Below are positions 53,169 through 61,939 of a stretch of DNA of 64,000 bases, piece by piece. The notes beneath the pieces were generated by a model, which searched no databases, was not told the origin of the DNA, and was given only the letters and a program-made list of their open reading frames with translations. This stretch comes from Candidatus Nezhaarchaeales archaeon (GTDB lineage Archaea > Thermoproteota > Methanomethylicia > Nezhaarchaeales > JAWCJE01), in NCBI GenBank assembly GCA_038853715.1, contig JAWCJE010000005.1, positions 12,241-76,240 of the forward strand, written 5' to 3'. The translations under genes were made by a program, and so were the position numbers. Within the stretch, counting starts at the first letter, position 1. Every line of letters starts with the position of its first letter.

Positions 53169-53445
53169 TATTGAGTTGGTTAGGCTTATTGAAACAAGTC
53201 GCGTACGGAGGGATTCGGGGGCTCGAAGTATTTAAAGGGGCTTTTAGGCTTGGAGGTAAGCCTAAATCCCTTCCTTAAACCTATTAAAGGCTTTATCGTA
53301 CTTTTCTTTTAAACTTACACGTTGCCTATAGTAAACACCCGCAGTCAATAGTTATACTGAGCGCGCTGTAAAGCCATAGCATTGAACAGGGCCGTTTACG
53401 AAAACTTAATATGATTGATGTAGCCTCCTTTACCTCGGTGTAAGC

Positions 53446-53532
53446 TTGAAGCGTAGCAAAGTGAAAATAGGACATATTAGGGGTAGGAGGAGGCCTAGGA
53501 TAGGGCATATTAGGAGTAGGGGCGTAGCTTAA
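53446..53532 (+). CDS. Basic micro-ORF overlapping a retropepsin-like gene
   Basis: A 28-codon frame from TTG encodes LKRSKVKIGHIRGRRRPRIG followed by HIRSRGVA. Its TAA overlaps the ATG of the next gene (TAATG). GGTG lies five bases before the TTG. It contains two GHIR units, matching a duplicated CATATTAGGGGTAGG-like DNA repeat. A similar VKIG-I peptide precedes the paralogous gene at 54361-54795. It could be a leader peptide or a coupled partner. Confidence 0.35.
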   Translation: MKRSKVKIGHIRGRRRPRIGHIRSRGVA

Positions 53533-53951
53533 TGGCCGTTAGAGTTAAGCTCCTAGTAAAGTGTGAAAGTAAAGAACTCATAGTAACGGCGCTGGTAAAT
53601 AGCGGTTTTGAAACGGATACGCCTCAACTCCTTCTACCTATAACCGCTGCTGGAAGGCTTGGCCTATCTCCTCCGCTAGGAGGACTGGAGCAAATTTACG
53701 ATACGGCTGGTGGCCCAACGAGGGTCTGGGTTTACCCTGAAAAGGTCGAGGTTAAGGTTTTAGCTGGCGAAGGGTTCTCGAAGACTGTTAAAGCGGACGT
53801 CGTCGTCTCCGCGATAGAGGACGAAGCCCTCATAAGCGACAAGCTAGCCGGAGAATTGGAGCTAGTTGTTGAGGATTTCGGCAGGGGGTTATGGAGGCTA
53901 CGTGGTGAAAAAGAAACCCATCCGACGGAGAAACGGCAATTATGGAGGTAA
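53532..53951 (+). CDS. Retropepsin-like aspartic protease-family protein
   Basis: The 139-residue protein follows the small single-domain clan AA pattern: VTALVNSGFETDTPQLLLPI (the place of the usual DTGA motif, here NSGF), ITAAGRLGL, EVKVLAGEGFSKTVKADVVVS, EDEALISDKLAGELELVVED and a final GLWRLRGE. The catalytic Asp-Thr-Gly is not present, so it may be inactive or use the nearby acidic residues. It resembles the AF_0612-type archaeal family. A convergent paralog lies at 54361-54795. Confidence 0.6.
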   Translation: MAVRVKLLVKCESKELIVTALVNSGFETDTPQLLLPITAAGRLGLSPPLGGLEQIYDTAGGPTRVWVYPEKVEVKVLAGEGFSKTVKADVVVSAIEDEALISDKLAGELELVVEDFGRGLWRLRGEKETHPTEKRQLWR

Positions 53952-54009
53952 GCTAGCTTAAAAGCGGCTTATGTAAGGCTGAGGCTACCACTTAAAATAC
54001 CAAAAGGTT

Positions 54010-54350
54010 GTGCTAAGGGAGCCCTACGGAATAAGGTTCATGTTAAAACGTAAGCAGGAAACGAACAAACTGTTCACTAAGAAGTATTCCAAGCGGGAGG
54101 AGAAAAGGGTGAACGATACGCTTCGTAAAGTAACTACGGAGATCGTTAGAGAGCTTACCAGCGGAGGTATAACCCTATCCTCGAAAAGTTAAGAGGGCTT
54201 TCCTACAACGCGACGAGGAACAAGTATGTTAAAAGAAAGAACCGAAGGGTTACATCGCTCCCATACAGGAAGATCTAGAGCTTCACCGAGTACAAGATTG
54301 CTCGGATTTAAGGCACGTTGCCGGTAAAAACACGGGTAAAACCTACCCCA
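54010..54350 (+). pseudogene. TnpB (IS605-type OrfB) relic
   Basis: The plus-strand frame from 54010 encodes LFTKKYSKREEKRVNDTLRK and VTTEIVREL, typical of the TnpB helical region, then stops. In another frame the sequence continues as EKLRGLSYNATRNKYVKRKN, SLPYRKI, stop, SFTEYKIARI, stop. This is the conserved TnpB segment before the catalytic zinc-ribbon region. At least one frameshift and two stop codons make it a relic. Both ends are missing. It lies between the two retropepsin-like genes. Confidence 0.85.
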
Positions 54351-54360
54351 GACGCTGAGG

Positions 54361-54795
54361 CTACTCCGCCAGCCAGTAACTAGGCTTAGCCGAGGCCCTA
54401 AGCTTATCTAGGGCTTCATCCCTAAACCTCCAAAGCCCCTCCTTTAAGTCCTCGATGGCTATGCTAAGCATGCTGGCTAAGTAGTCGCTGATCAATACCT
54501 CGTATTCGTATTCGGAGATTAAAACGTTAACCCTGTAAGTCGGTGTCTCCCTATCTTCGCAGGTTAATTTAAGCTCTAACGCCTCCTCAAGGTAGTATAA
54601 CCTTCCCAGGCCTATTGGAGTTGTTCTCTCGGTTACCGAGGCCTTATCCAGCTTTAATCCTAAGGCTTTAGCTAGCGCTAAAGGTATAACTAGCTCAGGC
54701 TTATCGGCTTCGTAACCGCTAATAATTAACGCTGAGGTTTTGATCCACCCGTCTGAACCTACAGGTTTAAGCTTTACCCTCACCCTCACGACCAT
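54361..54795 (-). CDS. Second retropepsin-like aspartic protease-family protein
   Basis: The 144-residue paralog of the gene at 53532 has the same order: VRVKLKPVGSDGWIKTSALIISGYEADKPELVIPLALAKALGL, then VNVLISEYEYEVLISDYLASML and GLWRFRDE. The catalytic motif is ISGY in place of DTGA. Similarity between the two is clear at both ends. It converges on the TnpB relic and overlaps a small upstream ORF by 29 bases. Confidence 0.6.
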   Translation of the reverse strand: MVVRVRVKLKPVGSDGWIKTSALIISGYEADKPELVIPLALAKALGLKLDKASVTERTTPIGLGRLYYLEEALELKLTCEDRETPTYRVNVLISEYEYEVLISDYLASMLSIAIEDLKEGLWRFRDEALDKLRASAKPSYWLAE

Positions 54796-54871
54796 GCTGC
54801 TTCGCCGCTGGCCTAACCGGGGCTAACCTACCGATCCTACCTATTTTAACCACGCGCACCTCGTACTCCAT
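54767..54871 (-). CDS. Micro-ORF overlapping the second retropepsin-like gene
   Basis: A 34-residue frame from ATG encodes MEYEVRVVKIGRIGRLAPVR with a basic tail and ends inside the retropepsin-like gene. GGTGA lies just before the ATG. VKIGRIGR resembles VKIGHIRG of the micro-ORF before the first paralog. Confidence 0.4.
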   Translation of the reverse strand: MEYEVRVVKIGRIGRLAPVRPAAKQHGREGEGKA

Positions 54872-55220
54872 ATTCACCTAAATTGAGGAGGGTTATGGGG
54901 GTAATTAAGCTTCCGAGCCTCTTTACCGTTTTAAAGCTTTGCGCCTCAATCATGTACCCCTCATCAATCCCGCATTAAATACCTCACGTTAACCCGTGAG
55001 AGTTAATGTAAGGCTAGGAATCAAGCCGCAAAGCAGTTTTAATTCACGCCTAGGGTTTCTAGGTTCATTGGGGTTTGCTTGGTTTAAGCGGTATTTGGAT
55101 CGTTAAAACGTAGGCTAAAACTCCATAGCTTTCCCATCCACGTTCACTCTTAGGCCTAAACCCTCTAGGAGCTACTAGACGTAGGAGACGCGGCAACTTA
55201 AGATGTAGGTTTTTATACTT

Positions 55221-55430
55221 AGTGTTAGGGGTTATGTTGAACGCTTAAGGCTGTTTGAAAGGAATAAGGTTCCGCCGGGGTTTAAGGTTCCTGGCTACTA
55301 CTTTCAGGTTTAAGCCTTAGGAGGACTGTTGAGGTTCCGCGGCATTTCTAAGACTGCCGTTTGGAAATGGCTTATTAAGCTTAAGGGGAAGCTACAGCTT
55401 CTGAGAAGACTAGGCGTTTACCGCTGTTAA
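55221..55430 (+). pseudogene. Possible transposase relic
   Basis: One frame encodes YVERLRLFERNKVPPGFKVP, a stop, then LRFRGISKTAVWKWLIKLKG. The SKTAVWKW segment resembles the helix-turn-helix of archaeal DDE transposases. There is one in-frame stop, and both ends are missing. Assignment is tentative. Confidence 0.35.
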
Positions 55431-55722
55431 TAAGGTGCGCGTCAATGTTAACTGCGAACAGTATTAGGCTTACTTAGCCTTAATAGAAACGGGCCTATAC
55501 CCAACGAGGAACCCTTATCCTACCGTTTCTCCACTTTAAGGAGACGTATCCCCATATAGTAACGGCTCCTTACCGTCCTTCAGGTATTACGCCTTCGAAG
55601 CCTATGTAGTTTAACTCGCGCCCCTCCACTAGTACAGCTAGCCTTCTAACGCCCGCGTTTTACGTGGAAAAGCTTAACTTAGGGGAGGATTCGTTAGGAA
55701 TACGCCGTTCTTCGGCGGGGCG

Positions 55723-55824
55723 ATGCGTAAGGCCATGATTAAATGCGAGTATTGCCTAACCCATAAGTGTGGGGATGAATGCGCATTCGTAAAGTGGTAC
55801 GGCTTCTGCCCGTTCAAGGATTAA
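55723..55824 (+). CDS. Possible 33-residue cysteine-rich mini-protein
   Basis: ATG start, GGCGGGG upstream, encoding MRKAMIKCEYCLTHKCGDEC and AFVKWYGFCPFKD. Cys spacing C-x2-C-x4-C-x3-C could bind zinc, with a fifth Cys later. I do not recognise a family. It lies alone in a decayed zone. Confidence 0.3.
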   Translation: MRKAMIKCEYCLTHKCGDECAFVKWYGFCPFKD

Positions 55825-56002
55825 GGGCTACGCGTACGTTAAGCCTATAATGTTTCGGCGGAGTTCCTCCTGTAGGTTGTAGTGATCTATCTCTCACGTT
55901 TAGGGTAGGTTACGTTAGTTTTAGCCGGCTTTACAGCGTCCTCAGCGTAGCCATCTAGCGAAGTACTTTTAATCCTCTAAGCGAGGCCCTCTGATGGGAG
56001 GC

Positions 56003-56710
56003 TTAGTCGCTTTTAACCGATAGTCCTTTACGGGCTATTAAGGCGGCCACCATATGATTCACGATGGGGAAAACAAATACCTTCTTGAAGAGCCTCCGGT
56101 ACATAGCCTTAAGGCTTGAGATCGTCGGCAGCCTCCGATAGCTCTCATATAGGGCTAAGTACTTAATGGGTCCTCCCACGTGAAGAGTGAGGGGAGCTAC
56201 GAGTAGTGGAGCTATAATTAACCAGTAAAACCCGTATAGCTTGAGGGCGATGCTTCGATCCGGCTTCATTATGTCCAACACTAGTACTTGGCCCCGCGGC
56301 TTAAGCATCCGATGCTGCTCCCTTATGGTTTCGCCTAAGTCCATGGCGTCTCGAAGTGAAAATCCACATATAACTAGGTCGAAGGCCCTAGGCTTAAAAG
56401 GCGCCCTTTCAAAGACCCCTACAACTAGCTGCCCCCCTAAGCCCTTAGCGGGTTTAACCATTTTCAACGAGTAATCCATGCATACGACTAACTCAGGGTT
56501 ACACTCCTTAATGAGCGCGGCCGTCATAGCTCCGGGCCCGCATCCTTCATCGAGAACCCTTAAACCCCGTTTAGCTACGAGTTTAACGGCGAGCTTACGC
56601 CACTTATGGGCCATGCCGAACGACATAACCCTGTTCGCTACCTCATATACTGGAAGCAGGTCTTCAAGCGCTCGCTCAACGCGTTCCCACCGCTCCTTAA
56701 GCCCGTTCAA
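56003..56710 (-). CDS. Class I SAM-dependent methyltransferase
   Basis: The 235-residue protein has the SAM-binding motif I VLDEGCGPGAMTAAL near residue 53, motif II region VVCMDYSLKMVK and a post-motif FDLVICGFSLRDAMDL, of the UbiE/MenG-like layout. A hydrophobic segment around residues 160-180 (LYGFYWLIIAPLLVAPLTL) suggests a membrane-associated lipid or quinone substrate. It lies 50 bases downstream of cdhE2. Its substrate is unknown; participation in methyl transfer to the corrinoid pair is only a positional suggestion. Confidence 0.75.
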   Translation of the reverse strand: MNGLKERWERVERALEDLLPVYEVANRVMSFGMAHKWRKLAVKLVAKRGLRVLDEGCGPGAMTAALIKECNPELVVCMDYSLKMVKPAKGLGGQLVVGVFERAPFKPRAFDLVICGFSLRDAMDLGETIREQHRMLKPRGQVLVLDIMKPDRSIALKLYGFYWLIIAPLLVAPLTLHVGGPIKYLALYESYRRLPTISSLKAMYRRLFKKVFVFPIVNHMVAALIARKGLSVKSD

Positions 56711-56759
56711 TACGCTTACACCTATCGATAGGTAACGTAAAGCCCATACGGCTTAGGTG

Positions 56760-58112
56760 CTATTGAGCCGCGTAGCTTCTTAGAAACTTGGTTAACCCGG
56801 CCGATTCCCTAGGTCCTACCACTACCTTCCATCCGGTACCTTCCTCCACCATCCCCTTAAACCTAGCCGCGATCCCGGGTATTATCAGGGTTTTACGCTT
56901 AATCCTCTCATTGAGCCCCGATGACTTAACAGCCTCGATGAAGACGTCGGCTGTAAGCTTCTTACCTCCTATCGACGTTGCTACGCTTAAACCCTCGGTA
57001 TTAACGACGAGGATCCAGCAAGGCACTCCACTCGCTCTAGCATCCTCTAGGACCGAGTGGAAGGTTAAAGCGTAGTTCGTCGTAACTAGTACCGGCGAGT
57101 TCTCATCCGGCTTATTAACCTCGTATAGCCCGGGTTTCACCTGTACAGGGCTTTGCGGATCCGTGTAAAGGTTCTGCCTAGTAACTAAAACCGGTAGTAG
57201 CCTCCAAGGCTCGGCGCTCGGAATTATGAGGAGGCTTACGTACCTAGCTACCATCGCGGCCTCAAGGATCGCGGCCTCATAAACCCCGTAGCCAGTATAG
57301 CTAGGCGAGAAAACCATTAACGGGTAGCCGAACCCCTTAACGTTAAACCTAACCGCTAAACCTCGGGCAAGCGTTAAACTACTCAAGGTTGAACGGGGGT
57401 TTCTACCCGTAAGGTCAAGTACCAGGTCCTCAAGGCCGAACTCAGCGACTCGGTTAACCACGTCGATGACGTTATCCAGGCCTTCACCCGCGATGGCTAG
57501 GGGACAGTTAAACCTAGCCGCTAACTCGACCATTTGAATGTAGTTATCGCTGTTAGCGGCGTGTATTAAAGGCCTAAGGTCTCCGCAAACTTTAAGGCCT
57601 GCTTCCAGAACCTCCGGCCTTCGACTTGAAAGCACTAACGGTAAACCTGAAAAGGAGGCTAACTCCACCGCCATACTAAAGCTTTCTGGGCTATTCGCCT
57701 CATCAATTACGGCTAACGCGTCCACCCTTAAAGGTTGGCCCATTCTTTCAATATTGAAGCTAGCTACTTGAGCGACAGCCTCTTTAAGCCTCTCTTGGCT
57801 CAGCGTATCGCTTAAGGCTACAGCTATAGCCGTAGGGCTATTAAAGCGCTTCTCATGCCTATAGAGAACTTCTTCACCGCCTATTTTAAGGGTTCTAGAC
57901 CCAACCCCTATAACGATCCTCCTTACGGGTGGAGCTAGTAGCTCCTGTAGCTTAATCCTATTCTGTGGGGTTAGCTGGGGGCATGCGTCAACCTCGGCTT
58001 CACCGGCTGAAAGCTTAATGGCAAAGGCCATACACGTTGGAACCCCGCACTTCCTACAATTAGTCTTAGGGAGTAAAGCATAGATTTGAATAGCGGGAAC
58101 CCTCCTAGCCAT
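56760..58112 (-). CDS. Second CFeSP large subunit (CdhE/AcsC paralog)
   Basis: The 450-residue protein is a full-length second copy of the corrinoid iron-sulfur protein large subunit. The [4Fe-4S] cysteines Cys19, Cys22, Cys27 and Cys44 have the same spacing as in CdhE at 482-1909, and the barrel and C-terminal cobalamin domain align throughout (YRHEKRFNSPTAIAV, LYTDPQSPVQVKPGLYEV, NTEGLSVATSIGGKKLTAD). Five bases separate it from its small-subunit partner. All expected features are intact, so it should bind a corrinoid. A CODH or ACS subunit is not near this copy. Confidence 0.9.
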   Translation of the reverse strand: MARRVPAIQIYALLPKTNCRKCGVPTCMAFAIKLSAGEAEVDACPQLTPQNRIKLQELLAPPVRRIVIGVGSRTLKIGGEEVLYRHEKRFNSPTAIAVALSDTLSQERLKEAVAQVASFNIERMGQPLRVDALAVIDEANSPESFSMAVELASFSGLPLVLSSRRPEVLEAGLKVCGDLRPLIHAANSDNYIQMVELAARFNCPLAIAGEGLDNVIDVVNRVAEFGLEDLVLDLTGRNPRSTLSSLTLARGLAVRFNVKGFGYPLMVFSPSYTGYGVYEAAILEAAMVARYVSLLIIPSAEPWRLLPVLVTRQNLYTDPQSPVQVKPGLYEVNKPDENSPVLVTTNYALTFHSVLEDARASGVPCWILVVNTEGLSVATSIGGKKLTADVFIEAVKSSGLNERIKRKTLIIPGIAARFKGMVEEGTGWKVVVGPRESAGLTKFLRSYAAQ

Positions 58113-58116
58113 ACCC

Positions 58117-59073
58117 TCACCCCCCTGAAAGCCTTCCGAGAAGGCTTTTCACTAGGCTTATCGATTGGGGATGAAGCATCAATACTATATCAGCCCCTGC
58201 TAGTATATGGTTAAAAGCGGTTACAGCTTCCCATAAGACCCCCCTAACGTTAACGGGGCCTAAAACCGGGTTCTCCGCGCAGCTCTCCTTGGCGGTCCAA
58301 GCGTTACAGGCGGCGCATAGAAGCGGCATTTGAAGCGTTTCATCTCCTTGGAGGGCTTGAAGCCTTATCCTCTCAAAGATCGTATAGGTATATTCGAAGC
58401 CCCAGCCTAAGGCGGCCGACGTCGGGTCTATGACTATCCTATCCTTAGGTACTCCCATATCGAGGAGGTTCGCATTAAGCTGCTTAGCCAGGTTGAGGTC
58501 GGTCGGAGTATAAGCTACTAAGGAGTGGCCATGTTGAAGGGCTGCCTTAGCCACCGTAGAATACTGGTCGAGTGAAGCGTAGGATAGGAGGCAGTTTTCA
58601 CCATGAGCTACCTCAGCTGCTTTAACCAATACCTCAGCATCCTCTAACGGCTTATCCGGATCTCCGGGTCCGCCTATGACTAGTGGCACCTTAACTGCTT
58701 GAAGTAGCTCTTCAACCAGCCTTACGGCTTCACTCGGGCTTCTAACACCGATGCTGGGGCTAATTAGTTGGACGTAAACGGCTTCAGCCTTCAGCTTTTC
58801 AACGCAGTACTTAGCCCACTCTACGGGGTTTTTTATGAGATCCCCATAGGCCTCCTTAACCGGCTTCGGCAGCTTAATGGGGTAATCGAAAACCATTGGC
58901 ACTAGTACCGGCGGTCTAGGGTTTTCAGATTCAAAGTCGTAGTAAGGCATGGTCGTTTCACCGCCAACTATAACCGCCTTCTCTCTACTCCCGCCTTCAG
59001 CCGGTGTATTACCGATTCTAACCTCAACGATCCTACCTATGCGCCGTTCAAGGGATTTTCTAAAGCTACTCAA
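58117..59073 (-). CDS. Second CFeSP small subunit (CdhD/AcsD paralog)
   Basis: The 318-residue protein is the paralog of CdhD at 1911-3128, with GGSREKAVIVGGE, VPLVIGGPGDPDKPLEDAEV, IVIDPTSAALGWGFEYTYTIFERIR and GADIVLMLHP. It lacks the ~75-residue N-terminal extension of the first copy and is close to the bacterial AcsD length. It is immediately upstream of the second large subunit. It may form a distinct corrinoid carrier. Confidence 0.9.
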   Translation of the reverse strand: MSSFRKSLERRIGRIVEVRIGNTPAEGGSREKAVIVGGETTMPYYDFESENPRPPVLVPMVFDYPIKLPKPVKEAYGDLIKNPVEWAKYCVEKLKAEAVYVQLISPSIGVRSPSEAVRLVEELLQAVKVPLVIGGPGDPDKPLEDAEVLVKAAEVAHGENCLLSYASLDQYSTVAKAALQHGHSLVAYTPTDLNLAKQLNANLLDMGVPKDRIVIDPTSAALGWGFEYTYTIFERIRLQALQGDETLQMPLLCAACNAWTAKESCAENPVLGPVNVRGVLWEAVTAFNHILAGADIVLMLHPQSISLVKSLLGRLSGG

Positions 59074-59264
59074 AGTAAGCCCCGCCTTTAAGCCGTAAAC
59101 GTACTATCTAATTCTTTCGCCCCTCGAAATAGTTGGTTAAGACGTAGCCCACTCCATGATCCGATCGCTTATCGAAAAGCTAAGCCTTAAGTTACGGCTT
59201 TAAAACCTCCTCCTTAACGTTCTAAATACTCCTTCGGGTGGTAAGCCTGTTTAAGGTGTTAACG

Positions 59265-61001
59265 TTAACCCCAACGCTTCCTCCTATACTCCATAATCAT
59301 CTGGTTTACTACCTCCCTACTTAAAACCCCGTTAGAGGTAGGTACCTCGAAGAACCTATTCGGTATTTTCAGCGTTTCGAAGCTAAACCCCTCCCTAAAC
59401 TTAAACCGGTAGGCGTTCATAAATATCTCAGAGCCCAGCCTATAGAGTTCCTCCTCACTTCTTTCGATGCCTACGGTTTTTAGGGCTTCAACCGTTAAAG
59501 ACGGCGTATACACACCTCTCGAGAATAGGCATATAACCATGCTTGTCTGGACGAAGCGCCAATCCTCCTCCTTAATCAACTCGTCAACGATTTGGCTCGG
59601 CGTTAAAGGCTTCCTAAGGGCTTTCTGATCTATCGAGTAGCCAGCGTTACTATTATGGGAATGCCTAGCTGCTACAGCGGTTCCAACTATTGAAGCGTAA
59701 CCGGTAAAGTAGCCAGCCAACCCGTTACCGGCTATAGTAGTAGCGTAGTCAAACCCTCCGTACGCTTCAGCCATGGGATTAACGCCTTGAGCCATTAAGG
59801 CGTAGAACTCATTAGGCGTTTTAAGCAGGTTATCAAGCACCTTTAAGTAGGTTTCAGTATCACCCCACCTCGGCTTAAGCCCTAACGTCTCCTTATCGCT
59901 TATTAAGCCCTTCTCGTAGGCCTCTGTTAACCATCCTAATGCGTTGCCTACCAGCATGGTGTCGACGCCGATCATGTTCGCCTTATATATAAGCCTTAAA
60001 ACTTCGGGAGCGCTTTTAATGCCTAGGTTGCTGCCGAGGGCATATATGGACTCGTAGTTATAGTAGATATCGATCGGTTCATATTCGTAGCCGGGTGCGA
60101 AGGCAGGTTTAAGCTTAGCTACGTGGAGGCATCCTAGAGGGCAACCAGCGCATGACACCTTCCTCTCCAAGTACTTTTCTCCGATAAGCTCGCCACTTAT
60201 CTCCTCAGCGTACTCAAACCATCCCTGCTGAAAGTTCCTAGTGGGTAAGGCCTTAATAGCGTTTAACGTTAAAACGTTAACGGGCGTACCCACGTAGTGG
60301 TACTTCGACATCTTATCGGTTTTAAGCACCTCATCGTACACCTTATCGAAGAGCTTCCTATGCGCGTCGGGGTTAACGGCTTTAACCTCGCCGCTGCCGC
60401 GGATAACAATAGCCTTAAGGTTTTTAGCTCCGAAAATCGCGCCTAACCCAAGCCTACCGAAGTAGTTGTAGCGGTCAACGTTAACGCTAGCGTAAAACAC
60501 CATCCTCTCCCCGGCCGGGCCAATACTTACAATGCTTTCAACGCCGGGGCCTTCAAGGCGGCGTAACTCCCTCTCAACTTCCAAGGACGATAACCCTTTA
60601 AGTGGTTCCGCACCGCGGAAGGTAACGCCCTCATCGTCGACGAAGAGGCATACGAGCCTCTCCGAAAACCCCTTAATAACAAGGGCCCCGTAACCAGCCA
60701 TCCTTAAGGCGAAGCTAAGCCTCCCTCCAGCGTGGCTTTCACCGTAGCTACCGGTGATCGGCGATTTAAAGTTAGCCACGGTTTTCGAAGCGCAAGGATA
60801 TAGGCAGTTAAGCGGTCCAACACTTAATATCACCGGGTTCTCAGGGGCGAAGGGGTCAACGCCTTGAGGGCACTCATCTAAGAGTAGCTTAGACCCAACA
60901 CCACTACCACCTAAATACTTATCGAAGAGGTCGAAGCGTTCAACCACTTCAAACTTACGCTCCGTCAAATCAACGTATAGGACCTTACCAAGCGTCATCA
61001 T
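59265..61001 (-). CDS. Second aldehyde:ferredoxin oxidoreductase family enzyme
   Basis: The 578-residue protein has the AOR plan: KVLYVDLTERKFEVVE, YLGGSGVGSKLLLDECPQG, SVGPLNCLYPCASKTV, and the [4Fe-4S] motif CAGCPLGCLHVAK with a distal Cys in SMVICLFSRG. It is about 50 residues shorter than the AOR at 34827 and belongs to a different subgroup. It lies 190 bases upstream of cdhD2 on the same strand; that gap may hold a promoter, so co-transcription is uncertain. The substrate is not deducible. Confidence 0.88.
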   Translation of the reverse strand: MMTLGKVLYVDLTERKFEVVERFDLFDKYLGGSGVGSKLLLDECPQGVDPFAPENPVILSVGPLNCLYPCASKTVANFKSPITGSYGESHAGGRLSFALRMAGYGALVIKGFSERLVCLFVDDEGVTFRGAEPLKGLSSLEVERELRRLEGPGVESIVSIGPAGERMVFYASVNVDRYNYFGRLGLGAIFGAKNLKAIVIRGSGEVKAVNPDAHRKLFDKVYDEVLKTDKMSKYHYVGTPVNVLTLNAIKALPTRNFQQGWFEYAEEISGELIGEKYLERKVSCAGCPLGCLHVAKLKPAFAPGYEYEPIDIYYNYESIYALGSNLGIKSAPEVLRLIYKANMIGVDTMLVGNALGWLTEAYEKGLISDKETLGLKPRWGDTETYLKVLDNLLKTPNEFYALMAQGVNPMAEAYGGFDYATTIAGNGLAGYFTGYASIVGTAVAARHSHNSNAGYSIDQKALRKPLTPSQIVDELIKEEDWRFVQTSMVICLFSRGVYTPSLTVEALKTVGIERSEEELYRLGSEIFMNAYRFKFREGFSFETLKIPNRFFEVPTSNGVLSREVVNQMIMEYRRKRWG

Positions 61002-61144
61002 GGGTCACCGAGGGCGTTACTTAACCCCTATAAGGTAAGCCTTATTAACATTTAGGATTAACCTTAAGCGTTAAAACCCATCGGCGTCCTTACCTTCTCT
61101 AAGCTTAAATTAGCCTCCTTCAAACCTTAAAGTGGTAACGCGCC

Positions 61145-61444
61145 ATGGATAGGTTAGCGTTAGCCGTTGAGACGGCTTTAAGGAGGGTTAAGGTTCCCGG
61201 CTACGATATTGACGTTATAAACTCAGGGCTTATTACGCGGTTTAGGTTTTCAAAGGATGCTTCAAGGATAGCCACCTTCGTGGATGTAACCGGTAAAACC
61301 CCTACATGCTCCTTCTGCAAATTCATAAGCTCAGTCCTACTCCACACTACCCTGAAAAGGGTTAAGGAAGAGGTTAAGAAGCTAGGATTTAACGTGGCCA
61401 CATTTATTGACGCATTTACCGGTAAGGAGATCGACTTAGAATAA
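61145..61444 (+). CDS. Small MIP18-like (DUF59-related) protein
   Basis: The 99-residue protein has a pattern like the MIP18/PaaD family: ALRRVKVPGYDIDVINSGLI, then VDVTGKTPTCSFCKFISSVLLHTTLKRVKEEVKKLGFN. Family members assist Fe-S cluster assembly. The CSFC pair is in the region where the family has a single active Cys. It is divergent from the second AOR. The call is moderate. Confidence 0.45.
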   Translation: MDRLALAVETALRRVKVPGYDIDVINSGLITRFRFSKDASRIATFVDVTGKTPTCSFCKFISSVLLHTTLKRVKEEVKKLGFNVATFIDAFTGKEIDLE

Positions 61445-61513
61445 CAGTTAATAACGCGCCGTCCTTCCTTAGACGGTGAAACTAGCTTATATAGCTCCTA
61501 CGGCTTCTGGTAA

Positions 61514-61939
61514 GTGTATATGCTTGATGAGAAGGAATACGAAAAGTGGTTTAATACCGGTAGAAGGAACGTGTCTTCCGCCAGGGAAGACCTCGGTAGA
61601 GGGGATTATAGCTGGGCTTGCTTTAAGGCTCAGCAAGCAGCCGAAGTAGCCGTAAAGGCATTACTCCACGGGCTAGGTTTACCGGCCTACGGTCATAGCA
61701 TCTCGAGGCTCCTTAAAGGGTTGGAGGCTAAAGGCGTTAAGATAGACGACGATTTAATGTATTCCGCTAAATCCCTTGATAAGCTCTACGTACCAACTAG
61801 GTATCCGAACGCCTGGGCTGAAGGAACACCCTACGACTACTACACTAAGAAGGATGCGGAAAACGCTATTAACGACGCGGAGAAGATTCTTCAATGGGTT
61901 GAAGATATGTGGAGATACTTAAAGAGAGGGAAAGGTTAA
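61514..61939 (+). CDS. HEPN-domain protein of a HEPN/MNT pair
   Basis: The 141-residue protein is a COG2250-type HEPN: WFNTGRRNVSSAREDLGRGDYSWACFKAQQAAEVAVKALLHGLG, GHSISRLL and LDKLYVPTRYPNAW. The R-x4-6-H RNase motif is not evident, so it may not be an RNase toxin. It overlaps the nucleotidyltransferase gene by 31 bases, the classic toxin-antitoxin-like arrangement. GTG at 61514 or ATG at 61520 may be the start. Confidence 0.85.
   Translation: MYMLDEKEYEKWFNTGRRNVSSAREDLGRGDYSWACFKAQQAAEVAVKALLHGLGLPAYGHSISRLLKGLEAKGVKIDDDLMYSAKSLDKLYVPTRYPNAWAEGTPYDYYTKKDAENAINDAEKILQWVEDMWRYLKRGKG

Larger units (their letters stand above)
54796..56002. other. Decayed 1.2-kb accessory zone
   Basis: Apart from the micro-ORF at its left end, the only readable fragments are a plus-strand frame at 55221-55430 and a possible Cys-rich mini-ORF at 55723-55824. 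The rest is non-coding by inspection, with several stops in all frames. It looks like remnants of one or more mobile elements. Confidence 0.45.
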
